64,000 nucleotides of DNA from Atherix ibis (GCA_958298945.1 CATQJD010000141.1:62001-126000), one strand, 5' to 3'; positions 8,703-23,008 are shown, counted from the stretch's first letter. Notes: a model not told the origin generated them from the sequence alone. Translations and numbers: made by a program.

Positions 8703-9077
8703 TTAGGCTTTCTTTTCAGTCTTCTTCGGCAATAGAACTGCTTGAATATTAGGCAATACACCGCCTTGAGCAATAGTAACACCCGATAATAATTTATTCA
8801 ATTCTTCGTCATTACGGATGGCCAATTGTAAGTGGCGTGGGATAATTCTTGTCTTTTTATTATCACGTGCAGCATTACCAGCCAATTCAAGAACTTCAGC
8901 TGCCAAATATTCCATGACAGCTGCTAAATAAACTGGAGCTCCTGCGCCAACACGCTCAGCATAATTGCCTTTTCTTAACAAACGATGAATACGACCAACA
9001 GGAAATTGTAATCCAGCACGATTTGATCGAGACTTTGCCTTTCCCTTAACTTTACCACCTTTTCCACGACCAGACAT
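8703..9077 (-). CDS. H2A: Histone H2A (copy 2)
   Basis: Protein identical to copy 1 (124 residues, V10 form). Start set at the MSGRGK ATG. Stem-loop at 8632-8647. Its 3' neighbour is the E1/relic fusion, so no H4 converges on it. Confidence 0.97.
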
Positions 9078-9424
9078 TTTCAAATAATATGTATTTTATA
9101 ACTTTGCAAACAAATTTTCTATATACTGCCTCGTTAACGCTTCCAATTCACTATCAACGAACAAACAAACTTATCTTCACGAATTCCAATCAAGGAATAA
9201 TGCTGAAAACGTTATTTACGCTCTTATTTATACATTCAAAAAAGTGACGCTATACTATTTTAGGGAGGGATGATAAAATGTATATAGCAAGCATGTGTAA
9301 AGTGAATATAAACGGAGTCATTTTTCGTTTTTAGGCACATTTCAATTTTGACTCTTCGAGTGTTCAATTCGAGCTGATTCAATTGTTGTAAATTTGTGAG
9401 TGAACTTAAAGTTATTTTGACATC

Positions 9425-9796
9425 ATGCCGCCAAAAACTAGTGGAAAAGCAGCAAAAAAGGCTGGTAAAGCACAAAAGAATATTTCTAAAACTGACAAGA
9501 AGAGAAAACGCAAGAGGAAGGAAAGTTACGCTATTTACATTTACAAAGTATTGAAACAAGTTCATCCTGATACTGGTATTTCATCGAAGGCAATGAGTAT
9601 TATGAACAGTTTTGTTAATGATATATTTGAACGAATTGCCGCCGAAGCATCCCGATTGGCACATTATAATAAAAGATCAACAATTACTAGTCGGGAGATT
9701 CAAACTGCTGTACGTCTACTATTGCCAGGTGAACTTGCTAAGCACGCTGTCAGTGAAGGAACCAAAGCCGTTACTAAATATACCAGCTCGAAATAA
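9425..9796 (+). CDS. H2B: Histone H2B (copy 2)
   Basis: Identical protein to copy 1. Consensus 3' stem-loop at 9847-9862. Confidence 0.97.
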   Translation: MPPKTSGKAAKKAGKAQKNISKTDKKRKRKRKESYAIYIYKVLKQVHPDTGISSKAMSIMNSFVNDIFERIAAEASRLAHYNKRSTITSREIQTAVRLLLPGELAKHAVSEGTKAVTKYTSSK

Positions 9797-10371
9797 GCGA
9801 TTAATAACTAATTATAACCATTTAAAATACGAGTACATACGAAAATGGCCCTTTTCAGGGCCGACCAAATAACTAAACATGGAGCAAAAATTAAATTATG
9901 TTAATACCTTTATTCGATATTTTAGAAAATAATTGTTCATGCTATGAAATGAGAATTGAATTATTAAATTCAAACTAATTAGTTAATTGGATTGGATTAG
10001 CAATTTATATTTACAAATCTTGCTTCTTGAAAATAGAGCAAACTTCATTAAGAATGTTTTAAAAAAAATTCCATTTCAGCAAGAACGCAATAAAAATTAT
10101 TGTCAAATGGGTAAGTGTCGTAGCGTGGCGCTTAGAATATACAACGCAGTACAAATTTTTCTTGAAATGTTAGCAAACAAACTTTTTAAAATATACGAAA
10201 ACGAATCGCAAAATATTATTTCTTCCTTAGACAAACTATTGATTTTTCAGAATAAAGAAGCACCATGATATTTAATTTAAATTAATCTGAGAATACATTC
10301 TTTTAAAATAGCTTCTATCTATTCTCTACCATTCTGACATTTTTGACATTTTATTACTTCTGTATACTCAA

Positions 10372-10387
10372 TACTCTGAAAAGAGCC
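10372..10387 (-). terminator. Damaged histone stem-loop of H3 copy 2
   Basis: A 16 bp deletion relative to other units replaces the far side of the stem. On the - strand it reads GGCTCT-TTTC-AGAGTA: the four inner pairs survive, the next is G-U and the outer pair is lost. Sequence downstream on the H3 strand, where the U7-binding element is expected, is also altered. Processing is probably weakened (inference). Confidence 0.8.
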
Positions 10388-10423
10388 GATTTTCATTTTT
10401 TATTTGTACGATCAAACAACTAC

Positions 10424-11062
<639 letters not shown>

Positions 11063-11445
11063 GGTTCAGATCATAGGATCATAGATAAGATCATAACGAT
11101 CATAAGATATCGCAAGATAAATACTGTAAGAAAATAATTTTTAGTGAAATTTATTAACGAAGTGAAGTAAAATTAAGTAAATATTGTAATATTAAAAAAT
11201 AATGGTTGAAACTAGTCATAAGATCGGACAATAGGATCATAAGACAATAGATATTATCGGTAATAGATATCGATATTGCAGATCGGATATTAGACAATAG
11301 CTAAGTGGAAAGGATATTAGACAATAGATAAGTGGATAGGATATTAGACAATAGATGAGTGGAAAGTGTAAAGTAATCGCGATTATAATAGACGATTGAG
11401 TTGAAGTGAATTTAGATGAACTTCATTATTTTTTGAAATTTTGTT

Positions 11446-11513
<68 letters not shown>

Positions 11514-11534
11514 TATTTTTTCATTTTATAAATC

Positions 11535-12902
11535 ATGGAGTGCGGAAATAACATAGTAAATAGAAACCAATACAATGTCGACATGTTTGGTGAATGTCTT
11601 CTCGAGTTAAAGAAGGAGGGTACCGACATAGCAAAATTCATAAGACAGGTAAGCGATAAATTTAGTTTACAGGACGACCTGCAGAAGATTTTCTCGGATA
11701 AAGAAATGAGACCTACAAGGAAAAGGGCTAAGGTTTCCAATGAGGTCATTCATGACAACAATAGGTTTCACCTACTGAGGGATACATCAGCCGAAAAGGA
11801 AATTACACCACCAGCAGTAACTACAAAAAAAAGTATACCTTCAACCGTGAAGGTAAAAGAAAATACACAGCAGTCAAAAATAATTAAACAATTACATCGA
11901 CCTCCGCCAATAAGCTGCTATAAAATGAATATATCGGAATTTGTCAATGAGATAAGGGGAAAAAAAATCCTCAATGGAGAAGTGAAAATACGCAATCTCC
12001 AAAATGGCAAGTCAATCTTAAAATTGACAAATATGCAGGATCACAAAGAAATTCTCAAGCGCATGAATGAGAAGAAAATTGAAGGATTCACCTACACTCC
12101 GAAGGAGGAAAAAAAATTTTCAGTGCTACTCAAAGGATTGCATCAGGATTCCAATGAGTCAGAAATTACCAACGAATTGAAATCGATATTTGGTCAAGGC
12201 CAATTAAATCAAGTAGCCAGGTTTAAAACCCGCTACTCAGAAAAGAATAACGTCCTTTCAAATATATTCCTTGTCCAATTCGAGCCAGGGTTCAATCCGA
12301 ATAATTTAAAAGATGTTAACTACATCTTATACCAAAAAGTGACATGGGATCATATTCGCAGTAGTGGTCCTATTCAATGTAGGAACTGCCAAAAGTTCGG
12401 ACACACTGCAAGAAATTGCCTTATGCAATATAAGTGCGTTAAGTGTGCAGAAAAGCATGGACCCACAGAATGTAGGAAAACTAAAGTCGACAGCGATACG
12501 GAACCATTTTGTGTTAACTGCGGAAAATCTGGGCATCCTGCAAATTACAGAGGGTGCGAGTTCTACCAAAAAATTTTAAATAACCAAAGACGTCAACAAT
12601 TGGAGAAAAAAAGACAAGTGGAAGAAAAGCGTTTCCTCGTTCAAGAGTCGGTCAATAGATACGTCACACCGAAAATATCATTTGCGGATATAACAAAGTC
12701 AAGGACGGAACCTCGAAGTACGTCAACCACCACAGCCGGAACTTTTGGAGATTTTGCGAAGGAATGCAATAATTTATTTGGTTGCAGCCTACCAGATTTA
12801 ATGATAAAGGTGAGAAACTTTATGCCAACTTTCAACGCCATTACAAACCAGCAAGATAAGCAAATCGCTTACCTACAGTTAGTGATGGACTTATGCACGT
12901 AG
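11535..12902 (+). CDS. E1 ORF1: Gag-like zinc-knuckle protein (copy 2)
   Basis: A 455-residue ORF as in copy 1 apart from leucine at 368. All three knuckles intact; ends in TAG immediately before the ORF2 ATG, same frame. Confidence 0.9.
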   Translation: MECGNNIVNRNQYNVDMFGECLLELKKEGTDIAKFIRQVSDKFSLQDDLQKIFSDKEMRPTRKRAKVSNEVIHDNNRFHLLRDTSAEKEITPPAVTTKKSIPSTVKVKENTQQSKIIKQLHRPPPISCYKMNISEFVNEIRGKKILNGEVKIRNLQNGKSILKLTNMQDHKEILKRMNEKKIEGFTYTPKEEKKFSVLLKGLHQDSNESEITNELKSIFGQGQLNQVARFKTRYSEKNNVLSNIFLVQFEPGFNPNNLKDVNYILYQKVTWDHIRSSGPIQCRNCQKFGHTARNCLMQYKCVKCAEKHGPTECRKTKVDSDTEPFCVNCGKSGHPANYRGCEFYQKILNNQRRQQLEKKRQVEEKRFLVQESVNRYVTPKISFADITKSRTEPRSTSTTTAGTFGDFAKECNNLFGCSLPDLMIKVRNFMPTFNAITNQQDKQIAYLQLVMDLCT

Positions 12903-15836
12903 ATGCTCATGGGCAGCTTCAATAATTTAGAAATAGTCTCCTTAAATGCATGCTCTCTTGTAAGTCATCATAAGCGAATCGAACTGCTCTCGTTTATTCA
13001 GGAGAATGCAAGCTGTATTTTTTTATTAAATGAGACCAAATTAAAAATAAACCATAATCTCCAGTTTGCTGGCTATAGTGTGGTAAGAAACGATGCTGTA
13101 ACTGGCACAGCAATAGTTTTACCAAACAAATGCAGGTTCAAAAAAATCAATAACTATACTACAGAGAATATTTCTACTACCTCCATTCAAATTCAACTAG
13201 TAGTCAATAGAACAACCTGTAACATCCAACTTATCTCATGCTATATAAGGGCGGGCTCTCCTGCCCAAGAGCTTAGAGATTTCATGGATTTCCTGAATAA
13301 AACCAGTATGGAATCCGATGGTTTAATAGTTGGAGGAGATTTGAATGCTAGAAGCAAATTGTGGAACGACACAAGCAGTAATACCAATGGCACAGTCATG
13401 TGCAATTGGCTTGCTACCAATGGCCCAAATGAATTGCGGGTAATCAGTCCCTCCGAACCTACAAGACCACAGAGCGGGTCAATAATAGACCATTTCATAA
13501 TCTCGGACAATATATTTAATTTTATTGGAGCATGGAGGGTAAAAGTGTCTACCTCAACTTTCCACTCGGACCACTTTCCAATACATCTTAAGGTAAACGT
13601 GCATGGTAGTTTGAGTTTTTTGCTGCCTGATCTGCCGCGGGTTATAGACTACAATAGAATAAACTGGACCAAATTTAAACAACACTTTGATGAAGAACTA
13701 AATACCATTCAAATTTCTGATGCTAAGAATCACACTAACGACGAAATAGATAATTTAATATATTCTTTCACAAACTGCATTAAAAACTCGATTGAAAAGA
13801 CGGCCAATGTAAAACCGAAAATTAACTGTAAATATGACCACTTACCTCACACCTTAGTAAAGCTGTTAAAAATCAGAAAATTTTGGAGAAGACAACTTAA
13901 AAAGATTTTCATTCGAAATCTAAATAAAACAAATGCGGAATATACGTTACTACTCTCAAAAATTAACTGTATTTCAATAATAATCAGAGACCAGGTTAAA
14001 TTACATATGGATGCTAAATTGAACAAATATTTACGTACTTTAAGGCCAAGTGCAAATGTCTTTCAAAGGATAGACAAAATTTCTGGCAGGAAAAGGATGA
14101 ATAAAGTTACAGTTATGGATGAGGATGGTAAACCTATCTCCATGAATCCGGAAGCTACTGCAGATGCATTCGCAAAGTTTTACCAAAAGCTCTGCGAGCA
14201 AAGACCACCAAACCCGCAAGGTGAATTCGCTTCCACAGTAATTGGCAGAATTGGGGAGTATATGAAGACCGGCGTGCCGCAATGTAACTTTAGTGGCAAG
14301 AATAGAGCCACTTCTATAAAATTGAATGGCCTATTTCTTAAACTTAAGGACATATACCATTACTTAACACACTTAAACAGCAAAAAGTCATCGGGTCCAG
14401 ATGGAATTCCTAACTGCGTGATAAAAAACTTAACGTTTAACGGAAAATCAGCTTTGCTTATAATTCTTAATAACTGTTTGAACAATTTCTACTTCCCAAA
14501 AACTTGGAAAGAGGCCATTATAGTTAATATTCCAAAAAAAAACATTAAAGCAAAAATTTCGGAACACAGGCCAATTTCTCTGCTCTCAAATATCGGAAAA
14601 ATTCTTGACAGATTTATCCATGATAGACTGTTATTACAACTAGAAGAGATGAACGCAATTCCATCCAATCAATTCGGATTTCGAAAGGACCACTCTACCC
14701 TGGATGCATTACTGAAATTGCACAGCGATATTACCGGAGGATTAAACATCAAAAGAAGCACGGTTATCTGCAGTCTAGACATCAAGAAAGCATTCGACAC
14801 AGTATGGTGGGATGGACTGCTGTTTAAACTTATAAAACTGAAAATTGATCGAAGATTGATTTTTATGTACAGATCGTTTTTGGCTGACAGACTCTTCAGT
14901 ACAAAATTTCACAATAAGATATCGGCCAAATTCCCACTACAGCGGGGTGTCCCACAGGGATCTATTTCAGGGCCTCTACTATATAGTATATTCATCTCCG
15001 ACATTCCTCCACTGCCTGACTGTGGCACTCTTTATTACGCGGACGACACCCTAGCATACGCTACTCACGACAATCCCAGGATTGCGTTAAAATTTATCAA
15101 GGAAGGATTGATAATTATTCTGGAATTTTACAAGAAGTGGGGAATCGAAGTTAATTCAGAAAAAACGCAGCTAATATGCATTCGCAACTCTTCAAAACAG
15201 GGACTTTATAAAATAGTTGCAAAAAGTAAAATTTCTATTATGCTGAACGGTGTTAAGATAGATGCGGCAGCTAAATTGAAATATCTAGGTGTGACGTTCA
15301 CTTCCTTGTTCAAGTTCAACTCCCACGCGGAGTTGAATTTGAGAAAGGCACTTCGGGCTTATTACGGTATAGCATTTCTATTTAAAAATAGATATGGTCT
15401 TTCTATAGATACAAAGTTGTTACTATACAAACAGCTTATTAGACCTGTATTGACGTACGGCTTCCCTATTTGGTTCACGATTTCGAGGAGCCAGGCAAGA
15501 AGATTAGAAAGGTTTGAGAGACGAATACTCCGATATTGCGTAAACTTATTTTTCACTAACGATGGAAAGTACTTCTCCAACAAAATTCTTTACGAAAAAT
15601 CGAAAATGTCTCCTCTCTGCGACTACATGATCAACATATCCAAAAAATATCTCGAAAGGGTCATCGCTCATCCTAATCATCTCATTAGGAATATCCCCAA
15701 TAATCAACAATACAACAACACCTCAACCTACCTATCACCTTTAATAATCATTAATGAAGCCTATGAAGATCTTTTCAGCACAACTAACAGCGTTAAATTT
15801 TATGATGCGGTCAGAAGGGGCATGCACTTCGGATAA
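12903..15836 (+). CDS. E1 ORF2: APE endonuclease / reverse transcriptase (copy 2)
   Basis: A 977-residue ORF with all endonuclease and RT landmarks of copy 1. The only protein difference noticed is residue 2 (MLMGS here, MHMGS in copies 1 and 3). Confidence 0.93.
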   Translation: MLMGSFNNLEIVSLNACSLVSHHKRIELLSFIQENASCIFLLNETKLKINHNLQFAGYSVVRNDAVTGTAIVLPNKCRFKKINNYTTENISTTSIQIQLVVNRTTCNIQLISCYIRAGSPAQELRDFMDFLNKTSMESDGLIVGGDLNARSKLWNDTSSNTNGTVMCNWLATNGPNELRVISPSEPTRPQSGSIIDHFIISDNIFNFIGAWRVKVSTSTFHSDHFPIHLKVNVHGSLSFLLPDLPRVIDYNRINWTKFKQHFDEELNTIQISDAKNHTNDEIDNLIYSFTNCIKNSIEKTANVKPKINCKYDHLPHTLVKLLKIRKFWRRQLKKIFIRNLNKTNAEYTLLLSKINCISIIIRDQVKLHMDAKLNKYLRTLRPSANVFQRIDKISGRKRMNKVTVMDEDGKPISMNPEATADAFAKFYQKLCEQRPPNPQGEFASTVIGRIGEYMKTGVPQCNFSGKNRATSIKLNGLFLKLKDIYHYLTHLNSKKSSGPDGIPNCVIKNLTFNGKSALLIILNNCLNNFYFPKTWKEAIIVNIPKKNIKAKISEHRPISLLSNIGKILDRFIHDRLLLQLEEMNAIPSNQFGFRKDHSTLDALLKLHSDITGGLNIKRSTVICSLDIKKAFDTVWWDGLLFKLIKLKIDRRLIFMYRSFLADRLFSTKFHNKISAKFPLQRGVPQGSISGPLLYSIFISDIPPLPDCGTLYYADDTLAYATHDNPRIALKFIKEGLIIILEFYKKWGIEVNSEKTQLICIRNSSKQGLYKIVAKSKISIMLNGVKIDAAAKLKYLGVTFTSLFKFNSHAELNLRKALRAYYGIAFLFKNRYGLSIDTKLLLYKQLIRPVLTYGFPIWFTISRSQARRLERFERRILRYCVNLFFTNDGKYFSNKILYEKSKMSPLCDYMINISKKYLERVIAHPNHLIRNIPNNQQYNNTSTYLSPLIIINEAYEDLFSTTNSVKFYDAVRRGMHFG

Positions 15837-16196
15837 TGGTCCACCTACTTTTAATTTTAGATTTAAGTTAAGTTTAAGTTTATTGTTACTACATTTTGTT
15901 ACCTAATTCATAAGTTAGTATTAGCTCAAACAACCCATATACCTGACAAGCCATACATAAGTAGAAAGGTATCGCAACTATGTATTATATATTGAGAAAA
16001 TAAATATTAACATTAAAAAAAGAGAAAAGAGTTCAGCCTGAGCGCTTAAGAAAGTACGATAATTATCGAATTAGGCATAAGATTTAGCCTTAAGATTAGC
16101 AGTAAGATAATACTATACAGTTTTAGTATATAAGTTAAGATAAGAGAAATGTACCAAAATTAAACTGAATAAATACTGTTAATACTGTTAATACTG

Positions 16197-16582
<386 letters not shown>

Positions 16583-17199
16583 GTTAACTAAAATAATTAA
16601 CAAAATCTCAATTGACAAATCGGTCCTTTTCAGGACCATCAAAATAATAAGCATTGAGTTAAAATAAGTATTTCAGTATTTATAAATTACAAAAATATGT
16701 GTACTCATTGTTGAATGAAAACAATAAAGATATATAAAATAAAATATACAAATAGTTTAGAAATAAAATGTTGAAGTCAAATTTAATAAATATAGACATG
16801 AATTACGAATATATCACATGATTTTAAGGAATTATGTTTTTCAAAAAAAATATTCAGGTTTTTTATAAAGAATATTAATGTATAATTTATGAGAATACAA
16901 TTTCTTAAAATTTACGCAAAATCCCTCTTCTATATTCGATATATTTAGAAGCACTTCCCTTGTGCATAATCAAATGGAGTCCAATTATACTTTTAACTAA
17001 ACAATAAGCAACTTATTTTAGGAACAAAATAATTTATGGCAATTTAAAAAACAAATTTAGTCTTTTTTATTTGAAACACATTTACATGTAACATATTACT
17101 CTATTGTCCTCTTATTAAAAATATTTGTCGTCCTGAAAAGGACGGTTTTGTTATATTGTTCAGATGTCAATTGAATTTGCATTGTCAGTCAAATGGAAT
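16583..17199. other. H4-H2A convergent intergenic spacer (H4-linked form)
   Basis: 617 bp, AT-rich, holding the H4 stem-loop (16622-16637) and H2A stem-loop (17129-17144). Several AATAAA motifs lie between them on the + strand (for example 16722-16727). No other gene seen. Same form at 28061-28677, 31426-32042, 43242-43858 and 55058-55674; the right-edge piece is 63901-64000. Confidence 0.85.
16622..16637 (+). terminator. Histone 3' stem-loop of H4
   Basis: GGTCCT-TTTC-AGGACC, a perfect consensus stem-loop 39 bases past the stop; unchanged in all six H4 genes. Confidence 0.95.
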
Positions 17200-17574
17200 T
17201 TAGGCTTTCTTTTCAGTCTTCTTCGGCAATAGAACTGCTTGAATATTAGGCAATACACCGCCTTGAGCAATAGTAACACCCGATAATAATTTATTCAATT
17301 CTTCGTCATTACGGATGGCCAATTGTAAGTGGCGTGGGATAATTCTTGTCTTTTTATTATCACGTGCAGCATTACCAGCCAATTCAAGAACTTCAGCTGC
17401 CAAATATTCCATGACAGCTGCTAAATAAACTGGAGCTCCTGCGCCAACACGCTCAGCATAATTGCCTTTTCTTAACAAACGATGAATACGACCAACAGGA
17501 AATTGTAATCCAGCACGATTTGATCGAGACTTTGCCTTTCCCTTAATTTTACCACCTTTTCCACGACCAGACAT
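17200..17574 (-). CDS. H2A: Histone H2A (copy 3, V10I)
   Basis: Identical to copy 1 except isoleucine for valine at residue 10 (GTT to ATT) in the N-terminal tail, a conservative change shared with the copies at 28678 and 55675. Stem-loop at 17129-17144. Confidence 0.97.
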   Translation of the reverse strand: MSGRGKGGKIKGKAKSRSNRAGLQFPVGRIHRLLRKGNYAERVGAGAPVYLAAVMEYLAAEVLELAGNAARDNKKTRIIPRHLQLAIRNDEELNKLLSGVTIAQGGVLPNIQAVLLPKKTEKKA

Positions 17575-17921
17575 TTTCAAATAATATGTATTTTATAACT
17601 TTGCAAACAAATTTTCTATATACTGCCTCGTTAACGCTTCCAATTCACTATCAACGAACAAACAAACTTATCTTCACGAATTCCAATCAAGGAATAATGC
17701 TGAAAACGTTATTTACGCTCTTATTTATACATTCAAAAAAGTGACGCTATACTATTTTAGGGAGGGATGATAAAATGTATATAGCAAGCATGTGTAAAGT
17801 GAATATAAACGGAGTCATTTTTCGTTTTTAGGCACATTTCAATTTTGACTCTTCGAGTGTTCAATTCGAGCTGATTCAATTGTTGTAAATTTGTGAGTGA
17901 ACTTAAAGTTATTTTGACATC

Positions 17922-18293
17922 ATGCCGCCAAAAACTAGTGGAAAAGCAGCAAAAAAGGCTGGTAAAGCACAAAAGAATATTTCTAAAACTGACAAGAAGA
18001 GAAAACGCAAGAGGAAGGAAAGTTACGCTATTTACATTTACAAAGTATTGAAACAAGTTCATCCTGATACTGGTATTTCATCGAAGGCAATGAGTATTAT
18101 GAACAGTTTTGTTAATGATATATTTGAACGAATTGCCGCCGAAGCATCCCGATTGGCACATTATAATAAAAGATCAACAATTACTAGTCGGGAGATTCAA
18201 ACTGCTGTACGTCTACTATTGCCAGGTGAACTTGCTAAGCACGCTGTCAGTGAAGGAACCAAAGCCGTTACTAAATATACCAGCTCGAAATAA
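17922..18293 (+). CDS. H2B: Histone H2B (copy 3)
   Basis: Protein as copy 1. Consensus stem-loop at 18344-18359. Confidence 0.97.
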   Translation: MPPKTSGKAAKKAGKAQKNISKTDKKRKRKRKESYAIYIYKVLKQVHPDTGISSKAMSIMNSFVNDIFERIAAEASRLAHYNKRSTITSREIQTAVRLLLPGELAKHAVSEGTKAVTKYTSSK

Positions 18294-18936
18294 GCGATTA
18301 ATAACTAATTATAACCATTTAAAATACGAGTACATACGAAAATGGCCCTTTTCAGGGCCGACCAAATAACTAAACATGGAGCAAAAATTAAATTATGTTA
18401 ATACCTTTATTCGATATTTTAGAAAATAATTGTTCATGCTATGAAATGAGAATTGAATTATTAAATTCAAACTAATTAGTTAATTGGATTGGATTAGCAA
18501 TTTATATTTACAAATCTTGCTTCTTGAAAATAGAGCAAACTTCATTAAGAATGTTTTAAAAAAAATTCCATTTCAGCAAGAACGCAATAAAAATTATTGT
18601 CAAATGGGTAAGTGTCGTAGCGTGGCGCTTAGAATATACAACGCAGTACAAATTTTTCTTGAAATGTTAGCAAACAAACTTTTTAAAATATACGAAAACG
18701 AATCGCAAAATATTATTTCTTCCTTAGACAAACTATTGATTTTTCAGAATAAAGAAGCACCATGATATTTAATTTAAATTAATCTGAGAATATATTCTTT
18801 TAAAATAGCTTCTATCTATTCTCTACCATTCTGACATTTTTGACATTTTATTACTTCTGTATACTTAATGTTAATAAATTTGGTGGCTCTGAAAAGAGCC
18901 GATTTTCATTTTTTATTTGTACGATCAAACAACTAC

Positions 18937-19368
<432 letters not shown>

Positions 19369-19421
19369 TCAAATTATATGTTATATTACTTCCACAACAC
19401 AACAGAGAATAACACACAAGG

Positions 19422-19813
19422 TAATTACAATTCAATTGTAATTCAATTTATTTCAGTTTAATATTGGCACAAAATTATTTACATTATTTATATTTAATAA
19501 CTAAAACTGAAAGTATATTATAACACTTTTTTTTTTTTGTGTAACTTAAGACTATTACTTAGGTCTAGTTCCTACGATGTATCGTCTTGAAATATAGTAC
19601 AATAATGCACGTTATCTTTCGCGTTAATTATTATCTTTATTTTATTCCCTGATATTATGGTATATGTATGCAGCTTTTCGTACCTTATAGCTGCATAAGA
19701 CTTGGTATTGAATTAAAACTTAAACTTAAAGACTATATAACACTTATTACTACTTATACTAAACTTACACAATACACTTATGGCACAGCTGTTCTAGCCT
19801 AGGTGTATGTGGG
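19422..19813 (-). mobile_element. Non-LTR relic 2
   Basis: Same 392 bp segment as relic 1, with the same boundaries against ACACACAAGG and ATGTTTTTC; replaces the H3 TATA box and H4. Confidence 0.7.
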
Positions 19814-20172
19814 ATGTTTTTCAAAAAAAAAATTCAGGTTTTTTATAAAGAATATTAATGTATGAGAATACAATTTCTTAAAATTTACGCAAAATCCCTC
19901 TTCTATATTCGATATATTTAGAAGCACTTCCCTTGTGAATCATCAAATGGAGTCCAATTATACTTTTAACTAAACAATAAGCAACTTATTTTAGGAACAA
20001 AATAATTTATGGCAATTTAAAAAACAAATTTAGTCTTTTTTATTTGAAACACATTTACATGTAACATATTACTCTATTGTCCTCTTATTAAAAATATTTG
20101 TCGTCCTGAAAAGGACGGTTTTGTTATATTGTTCAGATGTCAATTGAATTTGCATTGTCAGTCAAATGGAAT

Positions 20173-20547
20173 TTAGGCTTTCTTTTCAGTCTTCTTCGGC
20201 AATAGAACTGCTTGAATATTAGGCAATACACCGCCTTGAGCAATAGTAACACCCGATAATAATTTATTCAATTCTTCGTCATTACGGATGGCCAATTGTA
20301 AGTGGCGTGGGATAATTCTTGTCTTTTTATTATCACGTGCAGCATTACCAGCCAATTCAAGAACTTCAGCTGCCAAATATTCCATGACAGCTGCTAAATA
20401 AACTGGAGCTCCTGCGCCAACACGCTCAGCATAATTGCCTTTTCTTAACAAACGATGAATACGACCAACAGGAAATTGTAATCCAGCACGATTTGATCGA
20501 GACTTTGCCTTTCCCTTAACTTTACCACCTTTTCCACGACCAGACAT
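20173..20547 (-). CDS. H2A: Histone H2A (copy 4)
   Basis: V10 form, identical protein to copy 1. Stem-loop at 20102-20117. Preceded by a relic. Confidence 0.97.
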
Positions 20548-20894
20548 TTTCAAATAATATGTATTTTATAACTTTGCAAACAAATTTTCTATATACTGCC
20601 TCGTTAACGCTTCCAATTCACTATCAACGAACAAACAAACTTATCTTCACGAATTCCAATCAAGGAATAATGCTGAAAACGTTATTTACGCTCTTATTTA
20701 TACATTCAAAAAAGTGACGCTATACTATTTTAGGGAGGGATGATAAAATGTATATAGCAAGCATGTGTAAAGTGAATATAAACGGAGTCATTTTTCGTTT
20801 TTAGGCACATTTCAATTTTGACTCTTCGAGTGTTCAATTCGAGCTGATTCAATTGTTGTAAATTTGTGAGTGAACTTAAAGTTATTTTGACATC

Positions 20895-21266
20895 ATGCCG
20901 CCAAAAACTAGTGGAAAAGCAGCAAAAAAGGCTGGTAAAGCACAAAAGAATATTTCTAAAACTGACAAGAAGAGAAAACGCAAGAGGAAGGAAAGTTACG
21001 CTATTTACATTTACAAAGTATTGAAACAAGTTCATCCTGATACTGGTATTTCATCGAAGGCAATGAGTATTATGAACAGTTTTGTTAATGATATATTTGA
21101 ACGAATTGCCGCCGAAGCATCCCGATTGGCACATTATAATAAAAGATCAACAATTACTAGTCGGGAGATTCAAACTGCTGTACGTCTACTATTGCCAGGT
21201 GAACTTGCTAAGCACGCTGTCAGTGAAGGAACCAAAGCCGTTACTAAATATACCAGCTCGAAATAA
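20895..21266 (+). CDS. H2B: Histone H2B (copy 4, variant stem-loop)
   Basis: Protein as copy 1, but the 3' stem-loop at 21317-21332 has a mismatched pair. Confidence 0.97.
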   Translation: MPPKTSGKAAKKAGKAQKNISKTDKKRKRKRKESYAIYIYKVLKQVHPDTGISSKAMSIMNSFVNDIFERIAAEASRLAHYNKRSTITSREIQTAVRLLLPGELAKHAVSEGTKAVTKYTSSK

Positions 21267-21316
21267 GCGATTAATAACTAATTATAACCATTTAAAATAC
21301 GAGTACATACGAAAAT

Positions 21317-21332
21317 GGCCCTTTTCAAGGCC
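21317..21332 (+). terminator. H2B stem-loop with C-A mismatch
   Basis: GGCCCT-TTTC-AAGGCC: the G opposite the fifth stem base is A (21328), leaving a C-A mismatch one pair below the loop-closing U-A. The loop and other five pairs are unchanged. Confidence 0.85.
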
Positions 21333-21909
21333 GACCAAATAACTAAACATGGAGCAAAAATTAAATTATGTTAATACCTTTATTCGATATTTTAGAAAAT
21401 AATTGTTCATGCTATGAAATGAGAATTGAATTATTAAATTCAAACTAATTAGTTAATTGGATTGGATTAGCAATTTATATTTACAAATCTTGCTTCTTGA
21501 AAATAGAGCAAACTTCATTAAGAATGTTTTAAAAAAAATTCCATTTCAGCAAGAACGCAATAAAAATTATTGTCAAATGGGTAAGTGTCGTAGCGTGGCG
21601 CTTAGAATATACAACGCAGTACAAATTTTTCTTGAAATGTTAGCAAACAAACTTTTTAAAATATACGAAAACGAATCGCAAAATATTATTTCTTCCTTAG
21701 ACAAACTATTGATTTTTCAGAATAAAGAAGCACCATGATATTTAATTTAAATTAATCTGAGAATACATTCTTTTAAAATAGCTTCTATCTATTCTCTACC
21801 ATTCTGACATTTTTGACATTTTATTACTTCTGTATACTCAATGTTAATAAATTTGGTGGCTCTGAAAAGAGCCGATTTTCATTTTTTATTTGTACGATCA
21901 AACAACTAC

Positions 21910-22548
<639 letters not shown>

Positions 22549-22927
22549 GATCATGATCATAGATAGATAAGATCATAACGATCATAAGATATCGCAAGAT
22601 AAATACTGTAAGAAAATAATTTTTAGTGAAATTTATTAACGAAGTGAAGTAAAATTAAGTAAATATTGTAATATTAAAAAATAATGGTTGAAACTAGTCA
22701 TAAGATCGGACAATAGGATCATAAGACAATAGATATTATCGGTAATAGATATCGATATTGCAGATCGGATATTAGACAATAACTAAGTGGAAAGGATATT
22801 AGACAATAGATAAGTGGATAGGATATTAGACAATAGATGAGTGGAAAGTGTAAAGTAATCGCGATTATAATAGACGATTGAGTTGAAGTGAATTTAGATG
22901 AACTTCATTATTTTTTAAAATTTTGTT

Positions 22928-22987
<60 letters not shown>

Positions 22988-23008
22988 TATTTTTTCATTT
23001 TATAAATC

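Larger units (their letters stand above)
11063..16196 (+). mobile_element. E1: full-length Jockey-like non-LTR retrotransposon, copy 2
   Basis: Complete element of 5134 bp with a perfect 14 bp target-site duplication, TTTTCGGCATCATA, at 11049-11062 and 16197-16210. The 5' head differs from the other copies (GGTTCAGATCATAGGATC against GATCATGATCATAGATAG) before the sequences become the same at ATAAGATCATAACG. It ends in two ACTGTTAAT repeats plus ACTG. The 5' UTR spans 11063-11534 with 27 bp repeats at 11285-11365 and 64 T at 11448-11511; the 3' UTR spans 15837-16196. Confidence 0.95.

Noticed and set aside
10211..10268. A diverged H1 gene in the H2B-H3 spacer
   Set aside because: The open frame lacks the lysine/alanine/proline-rich tail and winged-helix pattern of H1; nothing recognisable remains.
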